Source of the DNA: JBDTMT01 sp033764095
GTDB lineage: Bacteria > Desulfobacterota > Binatia > HRBIN30 > CADEER01
DNA: 20,703 nt
Assembly (NCBI GenBank): GCA_033764095.1
Contig: JANRJF010000246.1
Location: 1 to 20,703 of the forward strand
Direction of reading: 5' to 3'
This document shows, in pieces, positions 7,188 through 15,503 of this stretch; the first letter of the stretch is position 1; each line of letters begins with the position of its first letter. The notes under the pieces are model-generated. The model searched no databases, was not told the origin of the DNA, and saw only the letters and a program-made list of their open reading frames with translations. Position numbers and translations under genes: made by a program.

Positions 7188-8870
7188 TTACGAAGCCGCG
7201 GTGAGGCGCCGCGCTTCCTTGCTCACTTCCTCGATGCGCTCGCGCGCCGCGGCGAGGGCGGGAAGATGCTGGGCCAGCGCTGCGGCCTCGGCCTCCTCGG
7301 CAAGGAAGTTGGTCTCGACGCGGATCTTCTCCTGCTCGGCCTGCGCGGAGCGCGCCACGTCGGCGAGGCGGCCGTCGAGCACGCCGCGCACGTTCTGCTC
7401 GGCCTGCTTCACCGCCTGCTCGTACCAGGCGTTCTGCGCCGCCAGCGCGTTGGGCAGCGCCTCGCGCTCCAGCGCCGCCAGGCCGGGCAGGTACCAGCGC
7501 TTGAACAGGGCGCGGCGCAGCAACCGGGCGCTGCCGGTGCGGGCGCGGTCGAGGCGCTCGGGCGGCGCCAGCGCGTGCGGGCGCAGGTCGACGCGTTCCG
7601 GCGCAGCGCCGGCCACGACGGTGCCGAAGCGCTTCGCCGCCTCGCGCAGCGCCTCGCCGGCGCTGCGCGCCGCCGCCAGTGATGCCTCGGCAAAGCTCTC
7701 CGCGGCGCTGGCCACGGTGGCCTCCAGCGCGTCGGTCTGTCCGCTGCGCACCCAGCCGCGGCGCGCCGCGCGCACCGCCTTGAGCAGCGTCTCGGCGTGC
7801 TGCGCCACCGCGCTGGCGCGCTGCTGGCCGGCGCTCGCCGCCGCCGCCTGGAATTCGGCGAACTGGCCCCGCGCCGCGGCGGCCTTCGCATCGGCGCCGC
7901 TCTGCACCTTGTGCAGTCGCTCGCGCACGTCGCCGAGCCGGCTGTCGAGCGTGGCGCGCCGCTGCGCCAGCGCCTGCTGCCCCTCGCCGATCCACTGCGC
8001 GGCGCGTTTGCCGGCCTCGCGCAGCGCCGTCACCTGGCGCTTCTCCGACGAGGCGAAGCGGCCGAGCGCGGCGGAGAATTCGGGCAAGCCGCTGGCGCGC
8101 AGCGCCGCCTGGTCGGCGGCCTGCTGGGCGCGCGTCGCGGCGCGGCCATCCACCAGGTAGAGCTCGTGGGCGCCGGCGACGTCGGCGCGCAGCGTCTCGC
8201 CGTGCTGGGCGCGCTCGGCCTCGGTGAGCTCGGCGCAGTCGGCGTCGAGGTTCCAGACCACGAACAACTTGGCGATGTCGGTCTGCAGGTCGTCCATCAG
8301 CCGGCGCGTCGCCTGGGTGAAGAGCGCCGGGTAGCGCACCACCAGCACCACTGCGTCGAGCGAGCGCAGCGCCTCGGCGCTGATCGCGTCGAAGCGCGCG
8401 TCGCTGCCGACGCCCGGCGTGTCGACCAGATCCACCTGCCCGCCGAGCTGCAGCAGGTCGGCCTCGGTCTCCACCACCACCTCGTGCGCGTCGCGCACGC
8501 CGCTGCGCATGATCTGCGCCAGCTCCGCGAGCGTCTCGACGCGGTGCGCGCCGACCTGCCACACCGTGCGGTTGCCGTAGGTCACGCGCAGCGGCACCGA
8601 GGTGAGCGGATCGAAGGCGACCGGCGACAGCTCCTTGCCGGCCAGCGCGTTGAGCAGGGTGGACTTGCCGGCCTTCACCTCGCCGTAGATGGCGATGCGC
8701 ACGCGGCGACGCGCGAACTCGGCGAGCAACCCGTCGAGATCGCCGATGCGCCCCTTGGGCAGCAGGGCGGCATGCGGCTCGAGCGCCTGGCGGGTCTCGA
8801 CCAGCGCTTCGTTCAGGCTGGTCGCCAGAACGCCGTAGGCGCGGCGCGCCGCGTCGTCGCTTGCAGACAT
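7188..8870 (-). CDS. Dynamin-like large GTPase
   Basis: This is a 560-residue GTPase of the bacterial dynamin-like family. Family members bind and remodel membranes, but no partner is identifiable here. The P-loop is GEVKAGKST at 63-71, with switch residues in FDPLTSVPLRVTYG (about 86-99). The G3 box is DTPG at 150-153, and a G4-like WNLD lies at 206-209. The remaining 300 residues are Ala/Glu/Gln/Arg-rich and helical, consistent with a stalk of long coiled coils. A central Leu/Tyr/Trp patch (LFKRWYLPGLAALEREALP, about 440-460) could be the membrane-contacting paddle. There is no signal peptide or clear transmembrane helix. Many bacterial dynamins occur as adjacent pairs; this one is single. 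It is divergent from the nucleotide cyclase with R5 between them. Confidence 0.85.
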   Translation of the reverse strand: MSASDDAARRAYGVLATSLNEALVETRQALEPHAALLPKGRIGDLDGLLAEFARRRVRIAIYGEVKAGKSTLLNALAGKELSPVAFDPLTSVPLRVTYGNRTVWQVGAHRVETLAELAQIMRSGVRDAHEVVVETEADLLQLGGQVDLVDTPGVGSDARFDAISAEALRSLDAVVLVVRYPALFTQATRRLMDDLQTDIAKLFVVWNLDADCAELTEAERAQHGETLRADVAGAHELYLVDGRAATRAQQAADQAALRASGLPEFSAALGRFASSEKRQVTALREAGKRAAQWIGEGQQALAQRRATLDSRLGDVRERLHKVQSGADAKAAAARGQFAEFQAAAASAGQQRASAVAQHAETLLKAVRAARRGWVRSGQTDALEATVASAAESFAEASLAAARSAGEALREAAKRFGTVVAGAAPERVDLRPHALAPPERLDRARTGSARLLRRALFKRWYLPGLAALEREALPNALAAQNAWYEQAVKQAEQNVRGVLDGRLADVARSAQAEQEKIRVETNFLAEEAEAAALAQHLPALAAARERIEEVSKEARRLTAAS

Positions 8871-8956
8871 TGCAGAGAGTCTCCTCGGGGATTCGAAAGA
8901 CGCAGCTTTACGGCGTCAAATGCGCCGCTGCAACTCGCCGTGGCGCGATACTGCTC

Positions 8957-9048
8957 TCACCGCGGAGACGCAGAGACGCGGAGGAAATGCAGAGAACGAC
9001 ACGACGGGAATTTCAGCATCCCTCCGCGTCTCTGCGTCTCCGCGGTGA
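8957..9048. repeat. Inverted repeat R5 (GCAGAGACGCGGAG family), perfect 28-bp arms
   Basis: The arms 8957-8984 and 9021-9048 are a perfect 28-bp inverted repeat with a 36-base centre. Units are about 8 bases, alternating CGCGGAGA and CGCAGAGA, the same family as R1. It lies in the 225-base region between the divergent starts of the dynamin-like GTPase (8870) and the cyclase (9096); both promoters must be in, or squeezed beside, this element. I see no other recognisable signal in that region. Confidence 0.92.
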
Positions 9049-9095
9049 AAGGCGCCGTTGCCGATGGAACGACGCTCCGCTATCGGCCCGCCACG

Positions 9096-10445
9096 ATGCC
9101 CACCGCCCCGTCGCCGCGCGCGGCGCGACTCGCCGCCGCGTTCGCCGCCGAGGAGCTCGCCGGCCTGCGCCTGGCGGCGCGCGTGCGCCTGGGCGTCCTG
9201 CTGGTGCTCGCCGTGTGGATCACCATCGAGAACCGCTACCACTCGCGCTTCTTCTTCTACTACCCGTTTCTCGCCGCCTTCGCCGCGCTCGGCTATGCGC
9301 CGGTGTGGCTGTCGCGCGGCGGCCGCTATCGCGGCTGGGTGCGCTACCTGCTGCCGGCGCTCGACACCGGCCTGCTCACCGTCACCACGTTCCTGCCCAA
9401 CCCGCTCGACCCGCAGTGGATGCCGCCGCAGCTCATGCTGCGCTTCGGCAACGAGATGTACCTGTTCGTGCTGATCTGCGCCGCGGTGTTCACCTACTCG
9501 CCGGCCCTGGTGCTGTGGACCGGCTTCTGCGCGGCGCTGGCGTGGTCGATCGCGACCGTGCACATGGTGGCGCTGCCCGACACCATCGTCACGTTGCGCA
9601 GCGCCGACTGGGAGGCGATGAACGACACCCAGCGTCTGGCGGCCATCGTCGACCCCTACCGCGTCAACGTCGGGCTCTGGGGCCGCCAGGTGGTGCTGTT
9701 CCTGGTCAGCGCCGCGGCCCTGGCGGTGTTCGTCCACCGCGCCCGCCGGCTGGTGGCGCGACAGGCCGACGCCGAGCGTGAGCGCGCCAACCTGTCGCGC
9801 TACTTCTCGCCCAACCAGGTCGAGGAGCTGGCGCAGAGCGACGCGCCGCTCGGGCCGACGCGCCAGCAGCAGGTGGCGATCCTGTTCGCCGACCTGGTCG
9901 GCTTCACCAGCCTGGCCGAGGCGCTGCCGGCGCCGGCGGTGATCGAGCTGCTGCGCAACTTCCATGCCCGCATGCAGCGCGCCGTGTTCGCGCACGGCGG
10001 CACGGTCGACAAGTACGTCGGCGACGCGATCATGGCGACCTTCGGCACGCCGCGCAGCGGCCGCGACGATGCGACCAACGCGCTGCGCTGCGTCGCCGCG
10101 ATGCGCACCGCCCTGGCCGACGGGAACGCCGAGCGCACGGCGAGCGGCGCCGCGCCGCTGCGCGTCGGCGTCGGCGCGCACTACGGCGCGGTGGTGCTGG
10201 GCGACATCGGCGGCGAGTCGCGCCTGGAGTTCGCCGTCATCGGCGACGCGGTCAACATCGCCAGCCGCCTGGAGCGGCTGACGCGCGAGCTCGGCAGCAC
10301 GGTGGTCGTGAGCGAGGCGCTGGTCGCGGCGGCGCGGCGCGAGGCGGCAGCCGACCTCGCCGCGTTGCTCGCCGACCTCACCCCCGGCCCGCCGCAGGCA
10401 CTGCGCGGCCGCGCCGAGCCGGTCGGCGTGTGGCGCGCCGCCTGA
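9096..10445 (+). CDS. Membrane-bound class III adenylate/guanylate cyclase
   Basis: This is a 449-residue inner-membrane nucleotide cyclase, probably making cAMP. Six hydrophobic segments (about 30-45, 52-72, 84-100, 121-137, 138-158, 197-214) form the N-terminal sensor or anchor. A short helical linker ends in LSRYFSPNQVEELA, as in many such cyclases. The catalytic domain has both metal aspartates, Asp266 (FADLVGFTS) and Asp310 (VGDAIMATFG). It also has the adenine-type pair Lys306 and Asp384 (VIGDAVNIASRLE) and the transition-state residues Asn387 and Arg391. It should therefore be active as a homodimer with ATP as the likelier substrate. The frame is open far upstream, but ATG 9096 is the first start beyond R5 and gives a sensible N-terminus. 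The gene is convergent with the NTF2-like gene 18 bases away. Confidence 0.92.
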   Translation: MPTAPSPRAARLAAAFAAEELAGLRLAARVRLGVLLVLAVWITIENRYHSRFFFYYPFLAAFAALGYAPVWLSRGGRYRGWVRYLLPALDTGLLTVTTFLPNPLDPQWMPPQLMLRFGNEMYLFVLICAAVFTYSPALVLWTGFCAALAWSIATVHMVALPDTIVTLRSADWEAMNDTQRLAAIVDPYRVNVGLWGRQVVLFLVSAAALAVFVHRARRLVARQADAERERANLSRYFSPNQVEELAQSDAPLGPTRQQQVAILFADLVGFTSLAEALPAPAVIELLRNFHARMQRAVFAHGGTVDKYVGDAIMATFGTPRSGRDDATNALRCVAAMRTALADGNAERTASGAAPLRVGVGAHYGAVVLGDIGGESRLEFAVIGDAVNIASRLERLTRELGSTVVVSEALVAAARREAAADLAALLADLTPGPPQALRGRAEPVGVWRAA

Positions 10446-10463
10446 GCGTCGGCCGGCCGCGAC

Positions 10464-10976
10464 TCAGCGCTGCGCGTACGAGGCGGCGCCGCGCGTCCAA
10501 TCGGGGCCGTTCCCCCAGTCGCCGCGCGTCATCTTGCGGCGGTGGCCGGGATCGAATTGTCTGCGCGCCGCCTCGTACTCTTCGGTGGCGCGGGTCGCGC
10601 CCGGCACCGACCAGAAATCCTCCTCGCGCTGCCACTGCCCGTTGCCGGCGTAATCGAGGATGGTGATGCCGGGGAAGTCGATGACGCCGTTGCCGCTCGG
10701 ATGATCGCGGCGGTTCTGCATGTAGACGATGACACGGCCGGCGGCGGGATCGACCGTGTGCCACTCGTAGGCGGTGTAGATCTCGCCGTACTGGGCCATG
10801 ATCGGCTTGATCCACTGGCGGATCGCCTCGCGGCCCTTGAGGCTGCCGAGCACGTGCTCCACGTAGTCGGCATCCTCGGTGAAGAGCTCGGCCCACGCAT
10901 CCCAGTTCTCGCCCACCGCGCCGGTGCGCCAGTAGGTGCGGAACGCCTGCTCCAACTCGTCACGGTCGAACGGCAT
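10464..10976 (-). CDS. NTF2-like / SnoaL-like family protein
   Basis: This is a 170-residue protein of the NTF2-like cone fold, a family that includes SnoaL-type cyclases, ketosteroid isomerases and many uncharacterised binding proteins. Visible family features are the N-terminal helix ELEQAFRTYWRTGAVG, then WDAWAELFTEDADYVEHVLGSL, then KGREAIRQWIKP. Alternating beta strands follow, including AGRVIVYMQNRRD and GITILDYAGNGQWQREEDFWS. The C-terminal 40 residues are polar and probably extended. ATG 10976 is preceded by AGGGG at suitable distance. No signal peptide is seen, so it is cytoplasmic. It has no obvious functional partner, and the reaction, if any, is unknown. Confidence 0.8.
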   Translation of the reverse strand: MPFDRDELEQAFRTYWRTGAVGENWDAWAELFTEDADYVEHVLGSLKGREAIRQWIKPIMAQYGEIYTAYEWHTVDPAAGRVIVYMQNRRDHPSGNGVIDFPGITILDYAGNGQWQREEDFWSVPGATRATEEYEAARRQFDPGHRRKMTRGDWGNGPDWTRGAASYAQR

Positions 10977-11046
10977 GGGTGGATCCCCTTTCGCGCTGCG
11001 CAACCTGCGCGATCGGTGCGGGCAGCGTCAACCGGCGCGCCGCGCC

Positions 11047-11176
11047 CGGCCGCGCGAGGCGCGGCCGCGGGACACGAGGTCCCGCAGCTACCCAGGACGG
11101 GGTGGGACGTCGCGGCTTCCTGGAAACACCCGCACCAATCACACCCAGGTAGCCGGCCGACCTTGTGTCGACCGGC
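11047..11176. repeat. Composite nested-hairpin element R8
   Basis: The 242-base space between the NTF2-like and radical SAM genes (both minus strand) holds a cluster of hairpins. One is 11047-11067 with perfect 9-bp arms (CGGCCGCGC, loop GAG). A second is 11067-11085 with arms GCGGGAC/GTCCCGC and loop ACGAG. A third is 11152-11176 with 10-bp arms and one mismatch. The second and third share the core GAC-ACRAG-GTC followed by CTACCCAGG or CTACCTGGG. They face each other, so 11069-11096 and 11144-11173 are imperfect inverted copies about 28-30 bases long around a 47-base centre. No open frame or other signal is evident here. Confidence 0.75.
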
Positions 11177-11194
11177 GGCGCAACGCGCCGCCGG
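11172..11194 (-). terminator. Possible terminator hairpin downstream of the radical SAM gene
   Basis: A perfect 10-bp stem (11172-11181 with 11185-11194, loop AAC) made only of G and C lies about 25 bases past the radical SAM stop codon. There is no T-run, so if it ends transcription it does so without the classical U-tract. It overlaps the third hairpin of R8, so the two structures would compete. Confidence 0.4.
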
Positions 11195-11218
11195 GGCAGC
11201 ACGAGGCGCTGCGCCGCG

Positions 11219-12754
11219 CTAGCCTCGGTACGTCGGGAGCTCCTGCAGATGCTTGTGGCACATCTCGCACGAGCTGATGCCGCGGGCACGGGCGGTGGGG
11301 TCGAGGGTGTCGTCGACCCAGCTTCGGAAGGCGCGGTAGTTGGCGAGCACGTCGGCCGGGTCGCTGCCGAGGCCGCCGAGGTCGAAGTGCGGCGCTGCGA
11401 GCTCGGCGGCGAATGGGCAGGCGTGGAACTGCCCCTGCGAGGTCAGCACCGGGAAGCAGCGCACGCAGCCCTGGCCGAGGCCGTGGAAATCGGACTCGCG
11501 GTCGCGGTCGAAGCTGCCGCTCGCGCCGGCGCCGGCGTGAAAGAGGATCTTGTAGCCCTGAAAGATGCGATTCGGATGCGCCATCGCCCACGCCTCCAGG
11601 CGCGCCTTGGCGTGCGGCGGCAGCGGCTCGGCGTCGCGGCCGTGGTAGATCGAATAGTTCAGCACCGCCTCGCTGCGCGCATCGGCCTCCAGGATCTCGA
11701 TGAGCTTCTCCGCCTTCACGCCGTTCGAGAAGACGGTGAACAGGCCGGCGAAGCCGTGCGCCCGCAGCCAGGCCATCGCGTCGATGATCGCCGCCGCGTG
11801 CAGGGTCGGCTCGCCGCCGTAGAACTTGATGTTCCCGTCGCGCGCGACGCTGCGCAGCGCCTGCTCGAGCACCGCCGGCGCGTAGGGCTCATACCAGCCG
11901 TCGGGCGAGCCGTTGATGGTGCAGAAGGCGCAGGTGCGGTTGCAGAAATTGCCCTCGTAGAGGTGCAGCTCGCGCAGCTCGGCATCGCCCGGGTTGTAGT
12001 GCTCGACCGGCTCGTGGAACGTGATCGGCCCGATGTGCGGCCGCCGGTGCACGTCGTTCAGGCCCCAGTCGTAGGTGTTGTAGACCACCTCGTAGTCGCC
12101 GATCGCGTCGAGCGACAATCCGGTGTGCTGGGCGACGAACTGCAGCACGCCGGCGCGGTAGTCGCCGGTGGTGCCGTCGGCGCCGGCGAAGTCCTCGGCG
12201 TACATCTTGAAGAGGCGCGAGATGAAGATGCGGCGCGCGGCGTGATCGACGCGACAGTTCCACGGGTTGGCGAGGAACTGCTCGGTGGCGCCGCGCAGCG
12301 TCGCGGCGAGTTGTTCGCCGACGTAGGCCGCGGGGCGCAGCGCCGGGCAGCCATTCGAGCCGCAGTTGATGGCGAAGTGGATGCGCGGCTCGCGGAACTC
12401 GCCGCGCAGGATCTCGTGCTCGATGTCGTCGAGGCTGACGGCGCGCCCGCCGGCCAGGTGACGGCGGCGCTGGAAGAACTGCCCGTCGCGCGTCTTCCAC
12501 ACCGACGAGATCGGATACTCGGCGACGATCGCTGCCAGGGTGAAGACGTTGTAGGCGTTCAGCCAGTACGCCAGCCGGTGCTCGCGCTCCGGAAAGGCGT
12601 CCGGGTGGCTCTCCGGGCTGCTGGCGCCAAGCGCCGCGACCGTCGCGTCGAGCCGCGCCCGGCGCTCGATCAGCCGTCCGTAGTCGACCTTCCCCTCCGG
12701 ACTGACCACCTCGGCGAGCAGGTCGCTCCACGGCTGCCAGTCGAACGTCGCCAT
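11219..12754 (-). CDS. DUF547-radical SAM/SPASM fusion protein
   Basis: This is a 511-residue two-part protein. Residues 1 to about 235 form a DUF547 domain with its hallmark blocks YWLNAYNVFTLAAI (63-76) and HFAINCGSNGCPALR (126-140), then FISRLFKMYAEDF (177-189). Residues from about 262 form a radical SAM domain. The 4Fe-4S motif is C271-x3-C275-x2-C278 (CNRTCAFC), GGEP at 313-316 contacts SAM, and ILNYSIYHG-like strands follow. The C-terminal cysteines C430, C433, C446, C496 and C499, with LTSQGQFHACPF and CEMC, look like a SPASM/twitch region binding an auxiliary cluster. SPASM enzymes usually modify peptides or proteins. DUF547 has no settled activity. It is the last gene of the TetR-diiron operon; the substrate is unknown. 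A GGTGAG nine bases before the ATG, at the edge of R6, is the likely ribosome site. Confidence 0.88.
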   Translation of the reverse strand: MATFDWQPWSDLLAEVVSPEGKVDYGRLIERRARLDATVAALGASSPESHPDAFPEREHRLAYWLNAYNVFTLAAIVAEYPISSVWKTRDGQFFQRRRHLAGGRAVSLDDIEHEILRGEFREPRIHFAINCGSNGCPALRPAAYVGEQLAATLRGATEQFLANPWNCRVDHAARRIFISRLFKMYAEDFAGADGTTGDYRAGVLQFVAQHTGLSLDAIGDYEVVYNTYDWGLNDVHRRPHIGPITFHEPVEHYNPGDAELRELHLYEGNFCNRTCAFCTINGSPDGWYEPYAPAVLEQALRSVARDGNIKFYGGEPTLHAAAIIDAMAWLRAHGFAGLFTVFSNGVKAEKLIEILEADARSEAVLNYSIYHGRDAEPLPPHAKARLEAWAMAHPNRIFQGYKILFHAGAGASGSFDRDRESDFHGLGQGCVRCFPVLTSQGQFHACPFAAELAAPHFDLGGLGSDPADVLANYRAFRSWVDDTLDPTARARGISSCEMCHKHLQELPTYRG

Positions 12755-12780
12755 CGGGAACTACTCACCATAGATTAACG

Positions 12781-12849
12781 CAGAGAACCACCGAGAACAC
12801 GGAAGCCGCGGCTCAGGTGCGCAGCTTCCGTGTTCTCCCTGGTTCTCTG
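12781..12849. repeat. Inverted repeat R6 (CAGAGAACC/GAGAACACGG family)
   Basis: The arms 12781-12805 and 12825-12849 match as inverted copies except for two adjacent positions out of 25; weaker similarity extends outward on both sides. The centre is 19 bases. The unit (AGAGAACC, GAGAACAC) is related in style, but not in sequence, to R1/R5. It separates the diiron gene from the radical SAM gene, which are on one strand and otherwise look like one operon. Confidence 0.88.
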
Positions 12850-12866
12850 TGTTTTCTGTGGACTTC

Positions 12867-13877
<1,011 letters not shown>

Positions 13878-13905
13878 GGGAAACCTCCGTGGAATGGGAT
13901 CGGAA

Positions 13906-14565
13906 TCAGTCGGCGCGCACGCCCAGGTAGGCGAGGAAGGCGCGCGGCAGCTCTTCGTCGAGGCGGGGGTCGTGCAGACCGAGCGCGGACTGGCGCAGCA
14001 GCCCGGCGTAGGTGAGCGTGGCGAGCATCAGGTCGAGCGCGAAGGCCGGCCCCAGCTCGGCGTCGGGGTGGGTAAAGTCGGCGCGCCGGTCGGCGAACAG
14101 CGCAGCCAGCTTGGCGTGCAGGTACTCCTGCAGCTCGACGGTTCGGCGCCGAACGATGTCGTCGCTGTATCCGGCGTGTTGATAGGCGCGGAAGAGCCCT
14201 TCGCGCTCGCGGTGGATCTGGATCAGGAAGGCGACCACCTCGCGCACCACGGCGGCGGTCGGCGCGCCGGCCCAACGGCTCGGGTCGAGCGCCGCATCGG
14301 CGGTGGCGCGCGCCTCGTCGCAGAAGCGCGCGTGCAACGCCTGCAGCAGCCCCTGCTTGTCGCCGAAGCGGCGATAGAAGCCGCCCACGGAGGATCCCGC
14401 CGCCTGCGCGATCTCGGCGATGCCGGTGTCGGCAAAGCCCTTCTCCGCCACCATACGCTCGGCGGCGTCGAGCAGGCGGGTGAGCGCCTCGCGCGTACGG
14501 GCCTGTTGGGGCGGCCGGATCCACTCCAGGCCGCGATCGACTGTTTGGCTTGCGGGCTCGCCCAT
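13906..14565 (-). CDS. TetR/AcrR-family transcriptional regulator
   Basis: This is a 219-residue one-component repressor. The N-terminal DNA-binding domain spans about residues 23-70: TREALTRLLDAAERMVAEKGF, then the helix-turn-helix TGIAEIAQAAGSSVGGFYRRF, then GDKQGLLQAL. These are canonical TetR residues. The C-terminal helices would bind a small hydrophobic ligand and dimerise. It is the first gene of the diiron/radical SAM operon, and the palindromic operator overlapping its transcription start suggests it represses itself and both downstream genes. Induction by the substrate or product of the diiron enzyme is a reasonable inference. Start ATG 14565 is chosen because the promoter ends just upstream; the first 20 residues are a non-conserved basic extension. 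Confidence 0.9.
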   Translation of the reverse strand: MGEPASQTVDRGLEWIRPPQQARTREALTRLLDAAERMVAEKGFADTGIAEIAQAAGSSVGGFYRRFGDKQGLLQALHARFCDEARATADAALDPSRWAGAPTAAVVREVVAFLIQIHREREGLFRAYQHAGYSDDIVRRRTVELQEYLHAKLAALFADRRADFTHPDAELGPAFALDLMLATLTYAGLLRQSALGLHDPRLDEELPRAFLAYLGVRAD

Positions 14566-14575
14566 TCGCTTTAGA

Positions 14576-14594
14576 AACCGGAACTCCGGTTCCG
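14576..14594. promoter_or_regulatory. Palindromic TetR operator
   Basis: Two overlapping palindromes lie 11-29 bases upstream of the TetR start: CGGAAC-TCCG-GTTCCG (14579-14594, perfect 6-bp arms) and AACCGGA-AC-TCCGGTT (14576-14591, perfect 7-bp arms). They begin at the end of the -10 box, so a bound repressor would block initiation. This is the usual geometry of TetR autoregulation. Confidence 0.65.
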
Positions 14595-14622
14595 ATTATG
14601 ATGACGACGGCCGCTTGGTCAA
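14595..14622 (-). promoter_or_regulatory. Sigma70-type promoter of the tetR-diiron-radical SAM operon
   Basis: On the minus strand, TTGACC (14622-14617) and CATAAT (14600-14595) are separated by 16 bases, a near-consensus -35/-10 pair in an otherwise very GC-rich sequence. Transcription would begin about 14588, inside the operator palindromes and roughly 20 bases before the TetR start codon. Confidence 0.65.
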
Positions 14623-14674
14623 GCAGTTTTTTCACCGTCGGGCGGAGGCGGCGCCAGCCGAGCGGCGGACCGGG

Positions 14675-15496
14675 CTAGCGCTTCTTCACGCCGATGATGT
14701 TGGGAATCGGCAGGGCGGCGGCGTTTTCGATGGCGGTGAAGCCGCTCGATCCCTGGCTGCCGACCACCTCGATCTCGCGGCCGCCGGCGTGCACGTAGAG
14801 CTGCGCTTCGGGGCCGCCCTCGACGTACATCGTCTCGCGCAGGTCGAGCGGCAGGGCGAGCAGCGCGTCGGCGAGGTCGTGGGTGCTGAGCGGCGCGCGC
14901 ATGTGGATGAACAGCACCCGGCCGGCGCCGTCGACGCCGATCGCGGCGCTGCTCCAGGCGCGCGGCTGCTGGCTCCAGACGTTGGTGCGATGGCAGGAGA
15001 TCATGCGGATGCTCTGCACCGCGGCGGCGTAGCGGTCCTGCAGCGCGGCGAGGTCGCGACATGTGCGGTCGACCAGCACCACCGGCGGCACGCCCGCCTG
15101 CAACGGGTCGAACAGCAGCACCGCGTTGTGCTTCGAGAGGCGTGGATTGTTCACGTGCCGGCGGCTCTTCATCAGCGAGACGCTGGTGCGGTAGTCGGTC
15201 TGGTAGAGGCTGGCATTGATCGCCGCCGCCAGGCCGTGCGCGGCCGCCCAGTCGTGCGCGGTGTGGCGTTCCGGCTGGCTGTCGGCCGAGGCGTTGATGA
15301 GCTCCAGACTCCAGCGGGCGGGATCGATGCGCAGCACGCGGATGATCGAGTCGCCGCTGGCGGCGCGGATCGGCGAGGTCAGCTCGGCGTAGTCCAGCCC
15401 CGGCTCCAGCCCCTGCCAGGCGGGGGCATCGGCCGCCGCGGCGGCGGTCGCCCCGGCGACCGCGAAGCAGAACGCGATGACCGCCGTGATTCGCAC
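14675..15496 (-). CDS. Exported phosphodiester glycosidase-like (NAGPA/DUF2233) protein
   Basis: This is a 273-residue secreted protein of the phosphodiester glycosidase (NAGPA, formerly DUF2233) family, whose members uncover sugars by cleaving phosphodiester linkages. A Sec signal peptide, MRITAVIAFCFAVAGATAAA, ends before DAPAWQGL. Family landmarks are an INASLYQTDYRT block (93-104), corresponding to the usual NGGFF-type loop, and YVEGGPEAQLYV (224-235), corresponding to the LDGGGS-type motif. Both deviate from the commonest forms, so catalytic competence is uncertain. The gene starts with GTG. It is divergent from the TPR lipoprotein gene 104 bases away, and 178 bases separate its 3' end from the convergent promoter side of the TetR operon start codon. 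Substrate unknown. Confidence 0.78.
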   Translation of the reverse strand: MRITAVIAFCFAVAGATAAAAADAPAWQGLEPGLDYAELTSPIRAASGDSIIRVLRIDPARWSLELINASADSQPERHTAHDWAAAHGLAAAINASLYQTDYRTSVSLMKSRRHVNNPRLSKHNAVLLFDPLQAGVPPVVLVDRTCRDLAALQDRYAAAVQSIRMISCHRTNVWSQQPRAWSSAAIGVDGAGRVLFIHMRAPLSTHDLADALLALPLDLRETMYVEGGPEAQLYVHAGGREIEVVGSQGSSGFTAIENAAALPIPNIIGVKKR

Positions 15497-15503
15497 GGCG
15501 CCG

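Noticed and set aside
7797..9095. Upstream extension of the cyclase frame by over 400 codons
   Set aside because: It is antisense to the dynamin-like gene and crosses repeat R5; the cyclase has a complete membrane domain from ATG 9096.
11000..11218. Possible small RNA gene in the hairpin-rich intergenic region
   Set aside because: Strong hairpins are present, but I see no promoter or terminator framing a discrete transcript; repeat structure explains the hairpins.
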